A stretch of 64,000 nt of DNA from contig NZ_CP034235.1 of assembly GCF_009728935.1 (NCBI RefSeq), positions 2,270,001 through 2,334,000 of the forward strand, read 5' to 3'. A model generated the notes under the pieces. That model had not been told where the DNA came from. It saw only the letters and a list, made by a program, of their open reading frames with translations, and made no database searches. Made by a program: the position numbers and the translations under genes. Shown here piece after piece: positions 52,447 through 60,587 of this stretch (positions within the stretch are counted from its first letter, which is position 1; every line of letters begins with the position of its first letter). Source of the DNA: Paenibacillus psychroresistens (lineage in GTDB: Bacteria > Bacillota > Bacilli > Paenibacillales > NBRC-103111).

Positions 52447-52650
52447 ATGTTACCCGGGCAAATTCTAAAAACAGATGCAGACTTCGATAATGCTATATTG
52501 AATGCTGTTGAGGTAATGGTAACACAATATGGTTCACAGCTGGGTAGAGGTCAAATCCTATCCCATAGTTTACATTCGGTTAAATTAACTAGCAGCTACT
52601 TTTTTAAAGACGGCAGTGAATTTACCATTTGTACTCTAGTACATTCGTAA
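52447..52650 (+). CDS. Small hypothetical protein (67 aa)
   Basis: 67 aa from ATG 52447, preceded by TTGGAGG at good spacing. The longer ORF from 52324 would read through the mqnC terminator and is not accepted. The protein starts MLPGQILKTDADFDNAILNA and has no membrane segment or recognised motif. It has its own downstream terminator, so a real monocistronic gene is likely. I do not recognise the family. Confidence 0.65.
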   Translation: MLPGQILKTDADFDNAILNAVEVMVTQYGSQLGRGQILSHSLHSVKLTSSYFFKDGSEFTICTLVHS

Positions 52651-52667
52651 TATAATTGTTTTACAGC

Positions 52668-52701
52668 AGATCACTGGCAATTACGCAGTGGTCTTTTTTT
52701 A
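52668..52701 (+). terminator. Terminator after the 67-aa ORF
   Basis: GATCACTG pairs with CAGTGGTC across a ~9-nt loop, followed by TTTTTTT. Confidence 0.88.
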
Positions 52702-52790
52702 TGTAGAATTACATGAGAAAAGTCGGACAATACGTTATAGTAAAAGAAAGCTTATATTGAACTTCACATTAAAGGAATGATAGAGTAACC

Positions 52791-53471
52791 ATGATACAAA
52801 TCCAAGATGATTGGAAAGTGCTGTTGGAAGAGGAATTTGCAAAGCCTTATTACTTAAAGCTAATGACGACGCTAGAGGAAGAATACCAGACTAAGGTGGT
52901 ATATCCCAACCGAGCTGATTTGTTTACTGCATTGCAGGCAACTTCCTATGCGAATACGAAGGTTGTCATTCTTGGGCAAGATCCTTATCATGGTGCTGGT
53001 CAAGCGCATGGTCTAAGCTTTTCTGTCCAACCTGGCGTACCGCTTCCACCCTCGCTAAAGAATATTTTCATAGAGCTGCAATCGGATGTAGATTTCAATA
53101 TCCCCAATCATGGTTGCTTGCATTCTTGGGCAGAGCAAGGTGTCTTATTGCTCAATACTGTCATGACTGTTCGTGCGGGTGAAGCAAATTCACATAAGAA
53201 AATAGGCTGGCAGCAATTCACCAACCTAATTATTAGTCTATTGAATGCACGTGTGAATCCTGTTGTCTTCATTCTATGGGGGAATGGGGCTCAACAAAAA
53301 ACCGAATTAATTACTAATCCCAAGCATCTCGTGATTCAATCCGTACATCCAAGCCCCTTATCCTCTTATAGAGGATTCTTTGGCAGCAAACCGTTTTCTG
53401 CAGCAAACCGTTTCCTACGGCAAAACGGCAGTGCTCTGATAGATTGGCAGCTGCCAATGGATGCCTATTAA
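52791..53471 (+). CDS. ung: Uracil-DNA glycosylase
   Basis: 226 aa, family 1 UDG. The water-activating loop is [20 protein letters not shown] with catalytic D64, and the Leu-intercalation loop is [18 protein letters not shown] with the catalytic His. It removes uracil from DNA to start base-excision repair. AAAGGAATGA precedes the ATG. It is flanked by a terminator upstream and the convergent HxlR gene downstream, so it is monocistronic. Confidence 0.97.
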   Translation: MIQIQDDWKVLLEEEFAKPYYLKLMTTLEEEYQTKVVYPNRADLFTALQATSYANTKVVILGQDPYHGAGQAHGLSFSVQPGVPLPPSLKNIFIELQSDVDFNIPNHGCLHSWAEQGVLLLNTVMTVRAGEANSHKKIGWQQFTNLIISLLNARVNPVVFILWGNGAQQKTELITNPKHLVIQSVHPSPLSSYRGFFGSKPFSAANRFLRQNGSALIDWQLPMDAY

Positions 53472-53476
53472 TAAAT

Positions 53477-53836
53477 TTAAGCCCATTTAGCCGCCCAAAG
53501 CTTCATCTCAATCAGAATCTGATGGAGATCTTCGCCTTTGGGGGTTAATTTGTATTGTACAGTTACCGGAACAGTAGCAAAAGCTTCTCGCTCCAAGACA
53601 CCTTGAACTTCTAAATGGCGTAAAGTATCCGTTAAAGCCTTTGGACTGACCCCATTAATTTGCCGTTGCAGCTCCCCGAAGCGTTTAATGCCATCGAAAA
53701 GCTCTCTTATTACGTAAAAAGACCATTTGCCACCTATAACATTTAAGGTTTTTTCTATTCTGCAGTCAATAATCTTCGGGATTTTAGGGATATAATTATC
53801 AATATTGCTTTCTTTCAAGCTCATTTGCTTATTCAC
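53477..53836 (-). CDS. HxlR family transcriptional regulator
   Basis: 119 aa, a winged-helix MarR-like protein: DCRIEKTLNVIGGKWSFYVIRELFDG, RFGELQRQINGVSPKALTDTLRHLE. Cys24 just before the first helix is at the position used for redox sensing in HypR-like members. It is divergent from an epimerase/aldo-keto reductase operon across 169 nt. That region holds an imperfect dyad (TTAACCTA at 53852, TTAGGTTTAA near 53900) that could be its operator. Start M1 or M5 cannot be separated. Confidence 0.88.
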   Translation of the reverse strand: MNKQMSLKESNIDNYIPKIPKIIDCRIEKTLNVIGGKWSFYVIRELFDGIKRFGELQRQINGVSPKALTDTLRHLEVQGVLEREAFATVPVTVQYKLTPKGEDLHQILIEMKLWAAKWA

Positions 53837-54005
53837 TCCTTGAGATATGACTTAACCTAGCTCCTATTATACTATATAAAGCTACTATACATAAAGTAAT
53901 TAGGTTTAAAAATGGTAATAATGTTAAGAATATTTCACTACTATCTATTTTTAAGATTAGCGTATAAGATGGCAAAAGATCCAAAAAAATGGGAGTGATG
54001 CCATC

Positions 54006-54884
54006 TTGGAGAAAAAACGTATTGCCATTACAGGCGGAAGCGGCAAAGCCGGGAAATGGATTATAAAAGAAATGTTAGATCATGGATTTGATGTTTTAAA
54101 TTTAGATTGGAAGCTGCCGGATGAACCATTATGTGATACGGTTATTGTGGATCTTAATGATTTAGGCCAGGTGCATAACGCATTGTCTCGCTATAATGGA
54201 AGAAATCGCAAGTCGTTTGACGCGGTTATCCATTTTGCTGCAATTCCACAAGCGTATACTTATGCGAATGACTATATTTATCGCAATAATGTGATGAATA
54301 CTTATAATATTCTTGAAGCAGCAGCAAACTTAGGAATCAATAATGTGGTGCTGGCATCCAGTGAATCCTCTTATGGAATGGTATTTGCTTCTCCATTTTT
54401 CTCACCGCAATATTTGCCTGTGGATGAACAGCATCCACAGCTGCCGGAGGATAGCTATGGTTTATCCAAGGTGGTTAATGAGGTAACAGCTGAAGCTTTC
54501 CACCGAAGAACGGGGATGCAAGTTATATCCTTGCGGTTAGGCAACATTCTTGAACCGAATGATTATCCGCGAGTACATGAAAGCTTTACAAAGCCTGAGG
54601 ATCGCAAAGTCATTCTTTGGTCTTACATTGATGTGCGTGATGTAGCAGCAGCTTGCAGACTTGCAGTAGATAAGACTGGGCTTGGTGCACAAGCGATAAT
54701 TCTCGCAGCGGATGATACTTCATCCAATCTTAGTACGGCTGAGCTAGTGCAACGATACTTACCAAATATTAAGAATAATAAGCTTCCTGGTGATGGACGT
54801 CCAGCTTTATTATCCAATGAGAAAGCAAAGGTCTTATTAGGCTGGCGCCAGCAATTCTTTTTGCAAGAGAATGTTGAATATTAA
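54006..54884 (+). CDS. NAD-dependent epimerase/dehydratase family protein
   Basis: 292 aa from TTG 54006 behind GGGAGTG. Extended short-chain dehydrogenase fold: ITGGSGKAGKWI for NAD(P), DAVIHFAAIP, and the catalytic set Ser/Tyr-x-x-x-Lys (ASSESSYG, then EDSYGLSKVVNE). It is similar to UDP-glucose-4-epimerase-like and UronD-like proteins; the substrate is unknown. It is the first gene of a pair with an aldo-keto reductase, both probably controlled by the divergent HxlR protein. Confidence 0.85.
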   Translation: MEKKRIAITGGSGKAGKWIIKEMLDHGFDVLNLDWKLPDEPLCDTVIVDLNDLGQVHNALSRYNGRNRKSFDAVIHFAAIPQAYTYANDYIYRNNVMNTYNILEAAANLGINNVVLASSESSYGMVFASPFFSPQYLPVDEQHPQLPEDSYGLSKVVNEVTAEAFHRRTGMQVISLRLGNILEPNDYPRVHESFTKPEDRKVILWSYIDVRDVAAACRLAVDKTGLGAQAIILAADDTSSNLSTAELVQRYLPNIKNNKLPGDGRPALLSNEKAKVLLGWRQQFFLQENVEY

Positions 54885-54909
54885 TGAAAAACAATTGGAG
54901 GAATATAAA

Positions 54910-55860
54910 ATGCAATATCGTCGCTTAGGTAGAACAGGATTAAAGGTTAGTGAAATTGGACTAGGAAGCTGGTTGACTTATGGTGGCTCTGTACAGGCTG
55001 CTCAGTCCGAAGCTGTCATTGATAAAGCTTATGAGCTAGGTGTTAATTTTTTTGATACGGCTAACGCTTATTACCGCGGAGCTGCAGAAGAAATTATGGC
55101 TAAATCACTCAAAAAATATCGTCGTGATTCTTATGTATTGGCAACAAAGGTGTTCTTCCCGATGGAGGAAGGACCCAATGATCGCGGTTTATCAAGAAAA
55201 CATATTATGGAGCAATGCGAAGCGAGCTTGAAACGAATGAATGTAGATTACATTGATTTATATCAGTGCCACCGCTTTGATGAAGAAACACCGCTTGATG
55301 AAACCTTGAGAGCTTTAGATGATTTGGTTTCGCAAGGGAAAGTTCTATATACAGGTGTTAGCGAATGGAGTGCCTTGCAAATTCAAGATGCTATTCGGGT
55401 TGCTAAGGAGCTTAATTTGGATCCAATTGCTTCTAATCAGCCGCAGTATCATATGCTGCAACGTCAGATAGAGCAAGATGTTATCCCTGTTTCAGAGAAA
55501 CTGGGAGTAGGACAGGTTGTGTTTTCACCTCTAGCTCAAGGCGTGCTTACAGGTAAATATAAAGTAGGAGTAGCAGTCCCAGAGGGCTCCAGAGCGACAG
55601 ATGCTAAATCCAACATGTTCATGGAATGGTTATTAAAGGATGAACAGCTGCGCAAGGTAGAGCAATTGCAGGAAATTGCGGGAGCAAAGGGCATCAGTAT
55701 GGCACAGCTTGCATTAGCGTGGATCTTAAGGCTGCCGAATATCTCCAGCTGTATTGTAGGGGCATCTCGACCTGATCAAATCGAAGCTAATATTAAAGCT
55801 TCTGGAGTGAAATTCAGCGATGATGAATTAAATGTAATTGAAGCTATTCTAATCGCATAA
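54910..55860 (+). CDS. Aldo/keto reductase
   Basis: 316 aa from ATG 54910 behind TTGGAGGAA; extension to 54871 lacks a site. The catalytic tetrad is visible: FFDTANAYYRGAAEE (Asp, Tyr), LATKVFF (Lys) and LYQCHRFD (His). It is close to the K+-channel beta-subunit/YhdN-like group of NADPH-dependent reductases. It is coupled to the epimerase 25 nt upstream; with a likely redox-sensing HxlR regulator, an aldehyde detoxification role is possible (inference). Confidence 0.88.
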   Translation: MQYRRLGRTGLKVSEIGLGSWLTYGGSVQAAQSEAVIDKAYELGVNFFDTANAYYRGAAEEIMAKSLKKYRRDSYVLATKVFFPMEEGPNDRGLSRKHIMEQCEASLKRMNVDYIDLYQCHRFDEETPLDETLRALDDLVSQGKVLYTGVSEWSALQIQDAIRVAKELNLDPIASNQPQYHMLQRQIEQDVIPVSEKLGVGQVVFSPLAQGVLTGKYKVGVAVPEGSRATDAKSNMFMEWLLKDEQLRKVEQLQEIAGAKGISMAQLALAWILRLPNISSCIVGASRPDQIEANIKASGVKFSDDELNVIEAILIA

Positions 55861-55878
55861 GAACGAAGATTATGACTA

Positions 55879-55921
55879 AGGTCTTTGCCCAGAGGTATAG
55901 GGTGCAGGGGCCTTTTTCATT
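55879..55921 (+). terminator. Terminator after the aldo/keto reductase
   Basis: AAGG...GCCC pairs with GGGTGCAGGGGCCTT, with an internal mismatch, followed by TTTTCATTTTTT. Confidence 0.65.
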
Positions 55922-56044
55922 TTTTTGAGCAGAAATTAACGGGGGATATTGCCAAATTGTTGTTTGTATATATGTATTCCCGTAACCATATACTTTATAA
56001 GAATCGTTTAACAGAGGCGATAGCTTGGAAAGGAGTGGGACCTA

Positions 56045-56962
56045 TTGGATCTATTGAAGCTAACATTTATGAAGCCGGCAGATGAGGTTGTACAGCTGAA
56101 TAATGACATCCTTGTGCGCATGCAGCCACTTTTATATAAAGTGAAATTAAGCTATGAGGAATTTCCTCGCTTTTCGGTAATTTATTGTTTGAATAGTTTG
56201 ACTCAGAGCTGGAAGCATTCCGAGAAAATTGAAATAAGCGAGATTTTAGCACGAGCCGTAGCTGACCATATTATTGCACATAAAGAAATAGAACTGTTAC
56301 GAAGTCTGATTTGCGAAGATTTTTCTTATCAAAATGAGCCTGAGATCAATAAAATCATTCGCTATTGCAACCAGATGCTGAATAATGAGGATGATTCCCT
56401 ATATGTTGCAGACCATGGGAAGAATCGCAGGGCACTGACAATCAGCAATGAAATCAAGCAATTTTTCAAGAAGAATAACGACTTAAACCTGGATGGTTTT
56501 CTTGAGTTTCGGCTGAAGGAGTACAAAGAGGAGCTTCGCGAGGTTGTCGAATATGCAGTTGATGAATTTATCATGGATAAACAGTATCAAGAATTCATCG
56601 CTTTGCTTAAATATTTTGTATTCATTCAGGAAGCGAAAATTCCAGTTGTGCATCTAATGCACAAAGGGGGTCATGAATTTGTATTGTTCAATGAGCAGAT
56701 GACCCCAATGGATTTGAAAGCAACGGAGGATTCGTTCAAAATCGAAATTTTGGATCAGGAGTTTAATTTTGAAGATTTAGTGGTCAGCACATTAATTTCG
56801 ATCGCTCCGCAGGAAATCCATATTCACACTCGCGAGCCAGAGGTTCAGGTGATTCAAACCATTATGCAAATATTCGAGAATAGGGTGCAAATCTGTGAAT
56901 ATTGCAGACAATGCAAGCCGATCCTAGGGGATCGTATGATTCAGAATCAACACTATACTTGA
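56045..56962 (+). CDS. ytxC: YtxC-like sporulation protein
   Basis: 305 aa from TTG 56045 behind AAGGAGTGGG. It matches the YtxC family, which sits next to thrS in Bacillus as it does here and is under sporulation control there. The protein is rich in acidic and basic helices, has SVIYCLNSLTQSWKHSEKIE and DGFLEFRLKEYKEELREVV, and ends with a cysteine group CEYCRQC that could bind metal. There is no membrane segment. The molecular function is unknown. The thrS promoter overlaps its last codons. Confidence 0.88.
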   Translation: MDLLKLTFMKPADEVVQLNNDILVRMQPLLYKVKLSYEEFPRFSVIYCLNSLTQSWKHSEKIEISEILARAVADHIIAHKEIELLRSLICEDFSYQNEPEINKIIRYCNQMLNNEDDSLYVADHGKNRRALTISNEIKQFFKKNNDLNLDGFLEFRLKEYKEELREVVEYAVDEFIMDKQYQEFIALLKYFVFIQEAKIPVVHLMHKGGHEFVLFNEQMTPMDLKATEDSFKIEILDQEFNFEDLVVSTLISIAPQEIHIHTREPEVQVIQTIMQIFENRVQICEYCRQCKPILGDRMIQNQHYT

Positions 56963-56987
56963 CCAAAGGGGTCGAGGTAATTATAAT
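56959..56987 (+). promoter_or_regulatory. Sigma-A promoter of thrS
   Basis: TTGACC (56959), 17-nt spacer, TATAAT (56982). Transcription would start near 56994, giving a leader of about 310 nt. Confidence 0.8.
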
Positions 56988-56993
56988 AAAGAA

Positions 56994-57281
56994 CAAGATA
57001 ATAGTTATTGTACGGCAACGATCAAAGACATGAGTGTCTGTTAAACGGTCCAGAGAGAGGAGACTTGGCTGTAATCTCCTTCCGAGCTTAATAGTCATTT
57101 ACCCCTTTGTAGCTGCGAATTTGAACCATGCATTAATGCATGCAAGTAGAATTGGCCGACTCATTCCCGATAAAGAATGCCTGAGGATTCGTGTATAATG
57201 CAGCGAATCGAAGTAGGGTGGAACCACGAGCTGAACGCACTCGTCCCTTGAGGAGAGAGGCGTTTTTTTGCGTTCAAAAAC
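56994..57281 (+). promoter_or_regulatory. T-box leader of thrS with terminator
   Basis: The T-box sequence AGGGTGGAACCACGAG is at 57215-57230. A stem-I region with CAGAGAGAGGAGAC, distal GGCTG and a candidate Thr specifier ACC at 57101-57103 lies upstream. The terminator (ACGCACTC...CC / GG...GAGGCGT, T7) spans about 57235-57275. Uncharged tRNA-Thr would stabilise the antiterminator and allow thrS expression. The specifier position is a prediction. Confidence 0.9.
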
Positions 57282-57302
57282 AAATAGAAGGTTGGGGTAA
57301 AC

Positions 57303-59228
57303 ATGGCTATTCAAGTTACATTTCCAGATGGCGCAACACGCGAGTATGAACAAGGTACAACAATTGATCAAGTAGCTGAATCCATCAGCTCAGGTTTACG
57401 AAAGAATGCAGTAGCCGGTAAATTAAACGGTAAGGTTGTCGATTTGAGCACAAAGCTTGAAGAGGATGCTAAGATCGAGATCGTTACCTTAGATAACCCT
57501 GCAGGCTTAGAAGTATACCGACACAGCACAGCTCACTTACTAGCCCAAGCCATTAAACGAATTTACGGCAATAAAGAAGTAAAGCTTGGTATCGGTCCTG
57601 TTATTGAAGATGGTTTTTATTATGACATTGATATTGCAAATCCACTGACTCCTGAGGATTTAATTAGAATCGAAAAGGAAATGGAACGGGTTGCTGGAGA
57701 GAATCTTTCGATTACTCGCCGAGTGGTTAGCCGTGAGGAAGCATTGCGGATTTTTGGAGAACAAGAGGATCCTTATAAATTAGAGCTGATTCGTGATTTA
57801 CCTGAGGATACAGAGCTAACTATTTATGATCAAGGTGAATTCTTCGACTTATGTCGTGGACCGCATTTACCTTCTACTGGGCGAATTAAAGCATTTAAAT
57901 TGTTAAGCGTGGCAGGAGCTTACTGGCGTGGGAATTCGAATAATAAAATGCTGCAGCGGATTTACGGAACTGCATTTCCTAAAAAAGCGCAATTGGATGA
58001 GCATTTGCATCTATTGGAAGAAGCTAAGAAGCGGGATCACCGTAAATTAGGCAAGGAATTGAAATTGTTTATGTTTTCAGAAGAAGCGCCGGGAATGCCG
58101 TTCTATTTGCCAAACGGAACAACAATCCGCAACGAGCTGGAGGCGTTCGCACGCAAGCTGCAGATTGAGCGTGAGTATAACGAGGTACGTACACCGTTTA
58201 TCATGAACCAAAGGCTTTGGGAGCAATCTGGACATTGGGATCATTATCACGATAACATGTATTTTACAGAAGTGGATGACAATAAATTTGCCTTAAAGCC
58301 GATGAATTGCCCAGGTCACATGTTGATCTATAAGAATGACTTGCATTCATACCGTGAGCTGCCTATTCGTATTGCTGAGTTTGGCCAGGTTCATCGCCAT
58401 GAATTTTCTGGAGCCTTAAATGGGATGATGCGTGTGAGAACCTTCTGTCAGGATGACGCTCATTTATTCGTTCTGCCTTCGCAAATTGAAACAGAAATCA
58501 GTCAAGTCATTTCGTTGATTGATCTAATTTATCAAGTATTTGGCTTCTCCTACCGAGTCGAGCTATCTACACGTCCAGAGGATTCAATGGGTGATCCAGC
58601 ATTGTGGGATCAAGCAGAGCAAGCGTTAAAGAATGTGCTTGAGAGCAAAGGTATTGAATATCGTCTTAATGAAGGAGACGGTGCTTTCTACGGACCTAAG
58701 ATCGATTTCCACATTCTTGATGCGCTAAAAAGAAGCTGGCAGTGCGGCACAATTCAGTTGGATTTCCAAATGCCAGAAAAGTTTGACCTAAACTATGTAG
58801 GTGAAGATAACCAAAAGCATCGTCCTGTGGTTATCCATCGTGCCGTTTATGGATCCATTGACCGTTTTATTGGTATTCTTACAGAGCATTTTGCAGGAGC
58901 CTTCCCAACGTGGCTTTCACCTGTTCAAGCTAAAGTTATCCCTGTCTCAACTGCTTTTGAAGGTTATGTAGCTGAAGTTACAACGAAGCTTTTGGCAGCT
59001 GGAATTCGTGTAGAAGCCGATCAACGCAATGAGAAGCTAGGTTACAAAATACGTGAAGCTCAGCTTGAGAAAATTCCCTTTATGCTAGTTGTCGGAGAAA
59101 ATGAAGTCAATGCAGGTTCTTTCTCTGTACGAAGACGAGGTACTGGGGATTTGGGTTCACACAGCATTGAGGCTACAATTGCATTGATTCAAGAAGAAAT
59201 TCGCTCCAAGAAGACAGACGGGAATTAA
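57303..59228 (+). CDS. thrS: Threonyl-tRNA synthetase
   Basis: 641 aa, full length. Domains in order: TGS (1-62, VTFPDGATREYEQGT), second additional editing domain with HSTAHLLAQA (HxxxH, ~73-77), class II catalytic core with PMNCPGHMLIY (zinc-ligand Cys), VRTFCQDDAH and motif 3, then the anticodon-binding domain (KVIPVSTAFEGY...). It charges tRNA-Thr and edits Ser-tRNA-Thr. ATG 57303 follows GGTTGGGG; expression is controlled by the T-box. Confidence 0.98.
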   Translation: MAIQVTFPDGATREYEQGTTIDQVAESISSGLRKNAVAGKLNGKVVDLSTKLEEDAKIEIVTLDNPAGLEVYRHSTAHLLAQAIKRIYGNKEVKLGIGPVIEDGFYYDIDIANPLTPEDLIRIEKEMERVAGENLSITRRVVSREEALRIFGEQEDPYKLELIRDLPEDTELTIYDQGEFFDLCRGPHLPSTGRIKAFKLLSVAGAYWRGNSNNKMLQRIYGTAFPKKAQLDEHLHLLEEAKKRDHRKLGKELKLFMFSEEAPGMPFYLPNGTTIRNELEAFARKLQIEREYNEVRTPFIMNQRLWEQSGHWDHYHDNMYFTEVDDNKFALKPMNCPGHMLIYKNDLHSYRELPIRIAEFGQVHRHEFSGALNGMMRVRTFCQDDAHLFVLPSQIETEISQVISLIDLIYQVFGFSYRVELSTRPEDSMGDPALWDQAEQALKNVLESKGIEYRLNEGDGAFYGPKIDFHILDALKRSWQCGTIQLDFQMPEKFDLNYVGEDNQKHRPVVIHRAVYGSIDRFIGILTEHFAGAFPTWLSPVQAKVIPVSTAFEGYVAEVTTKLLAAGIRVEADQRNEKLGYKIREAQLEKIPFMLVVGENEVNAGSFSVRRRGTGDLGSHSIEATIALIQEEIRSKKTDGN

Positions 59229-59314
59229 TATACAGGTAACAGGCAACATTTAACGATGCATAAGCAACATTGTCTTGGGGCAACCTCTTAATAGTAAGGG
59301 GAGGTTTCAAGCCA

Positions 59315-59938
59315 ATGTTACCGATGATGATTAGCCATTCGAGAAGGCTGCATCTGCTAAAAATTGTTTCTATAATAATTATCTGTATAGGGATTAATAG
59401 GTGTGAGACAGTCTTCTCAGCATCTAACCCGCTTCCTGCCGATGCATCTGAACCAATAGTAAAAAAGGTTGGTCCACAAAAATCCGCACTCCAAAAGCCT
59501 GATACGAAGCCAATAAGTAATTTAAGCTCGTATGAATCTGTGGAGGTAATGGCTACTGGATACACAGCAGGTGTTGAATCTACAGGGAAAAGCTCAGGTC
59601 ATCCGCAATATGGCATTACCTATTCTGGGGTTAAGGTAAGGAAAGCAATGGTTTCTACCATTGCCGCAGATACCAAGGTCTTTCCACTAGGAACTTTGCT
59701 CTACATTCCCGGATATGGCTATGGACTTGTAGCGGATACTGGCAGTGCCATTAAAGGCAATAAAATTGATTTATTCTTTTTGAACAAAAAAGAGGTATAT
59801 GCAAATTGGGGTAAAAAAAAGGTCAACGTTTATGTGCTAAAACGAGGTGAAGGCAAGGTTACAGAAGCCATGCTGGATCGCCTTAACGAGATGAAAGCTT
59901 TTTCCCAGCATCCTCCGGTCATGCGAATTGAATTGTAA
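59315..59938 (+). CDS. 3D domain (YuiC-like) exported protein
   Basis: 207 aa from ATG 59315 behind GGGGAGG. An N-terminal hydrophobic segment (about 13-30) anchors or exports it. The C-terminal ~95 residues form the 3D (Asp-Asp-Asp) double-psi beta-barrel: [38 protein letters not shown] and [13 protein letters not shown]. Related to Bacillus YuiC/YocH lytic domains (MltA-like fold), so a cell-wall role is likely. A terminator follows. Confidence 0.88.
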   Translation: MLPMMISHSRRLHLLKIVSIIIICIGINRCETVFSASNPLPADASEPIVKKVGPQKSALQKPDTKPISNLSSYESVEVMATGYTAGVESTGKSSGHPQYGITYSGVKVRKAMVSTIAADTKVFPLGTLLYIPGYGYGLVADTGSAIKGNKIDLFFLNKKEVYANWGKKKVNVYVLKRGEGKVTEAMLDRLNEMKAFSQHPPVMRIEL

Positions 59939-59945
59939 GACAACA

Positions 59946-59986
59946 TTAGGTTCTTGGCTTTTTGCCAAGAGCCTTATTTTATTGTC
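59946..59986 (+). terminator. Terminator after the 3D-domain gene
   Basis: AGG-CTTGGC pairs with GCCAAG-CCT across TTTTT, followed by TATTTTATT. Confidence 0.75.
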
Positions 59987-60053
59987 TTGGAAAATATACT
60001 CGTTTCGTGATTGTTGGTAACCTGAGGATATGGAAAAGCAATATATGATGTAG

Positions 60054-60115
60054 CGATAAGCTGAAAATTATGCTATCGGGAGTAAATGAGCTTAAAGTAA
60101 CTTGCGGTTAGATTG
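60054..60115 (+). repeat. Intergenic direct repeat, copy 1
   Basis: A 62-nt unit starting CGATAAGCTGAAAATTATG and containing TATCGGGAGTAAATGAG then TTAAAGTAACTTG. It is about 85% identical to copy 2 and lies 114 nt upstream of it. The CGATA...TATCG ends can fold into a small hairpin. No coding frame was recognised. Confidence 0.8.
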
Positions 60116-60167
60116 ATTTTCAGCGCATCAGAGTAAGATCGGGCACAAAGTAAACTGGTTGGGCTTT

Positions 60168-60228
60168 CGATAAATTGAAAATCATGTTATCGGGAGTAAA
60201 TGAGTTAAAGTAACTTGTCATTAGTTTG
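60168..60228 (+). repeat. Intergenic direct repeat, copy 2
   Basis: A 61-nt unit matching copy 1 apart from one deleted base and about eight substitutions. The interval 60116-60167 between the copies is unique sequence. I see no gene in 59987-60587. Confidence 0.8.
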
Positions 60229-60268
60229 TTTTCATTTTGTTGAAAAGAAGAAGTATTCAGACAAAAAA

Positions 60269-60441
60269 AGGCTGTTGAGAAACCAGATGTGGAGGATTTG
60301 TATGTTGAGCGAAGAGTTTACGTGGCGCCTTTGAAGATTGCATCCTTACCACCTGTTTTATTTCAATAAAAAAGGATGCAAATTCAAGAGTGCCCGAAGC
60401 CAACATACGAATCCGTAACGTCCTTGGTTTCTCAACAGCCT
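60269..60441. mobile_element. MITE-like element with 17-bp terminal inverted repeats
   Basis: 173 bp bounded by AGGCTGTTGAGAAACCA and its exact complement at 60425-60441. The inner arms also pair imperfectly (GGATTTGTATGTTG against CAACATACGAATCC; GATTGCATCCTT against AAGGATGCAAATTC), so the whole element can fold into one long hairpin. No transposase is encoded. Target duplication is unclear because the left flank is a run of A. It could instead be a structured RNA. Confidence 0.65.
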
Positions 60442-60587
60442 GAAACTCACCCAAAGAGTGAGTTTGTTCTTTAATAAGCATTTGCGCCGCCATGTAGTTG
60501 CTCAACTGTTTATCTTATCGCATATGGTTTTTTTTGCTAAATTTCGCTATAATAATACGATATTAATAAATGGATTGGGTGATGGAT

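Noticed and set aside
55885..56085. 66-codon plus-strand frame
   Set aside because: It overlaps the aldo/keto reductase terminator and the ytxC start and has no ribosome site.
60054..60228. CRISPR array
   Set aside because: Only two long, diverged repeats with a single spacer-like interval and no cas genes.
60257..60505. 82-codon minus-strand frame
   Set aside because: It runs through the inverted repeats of the MITE-like element and matches no protein family.
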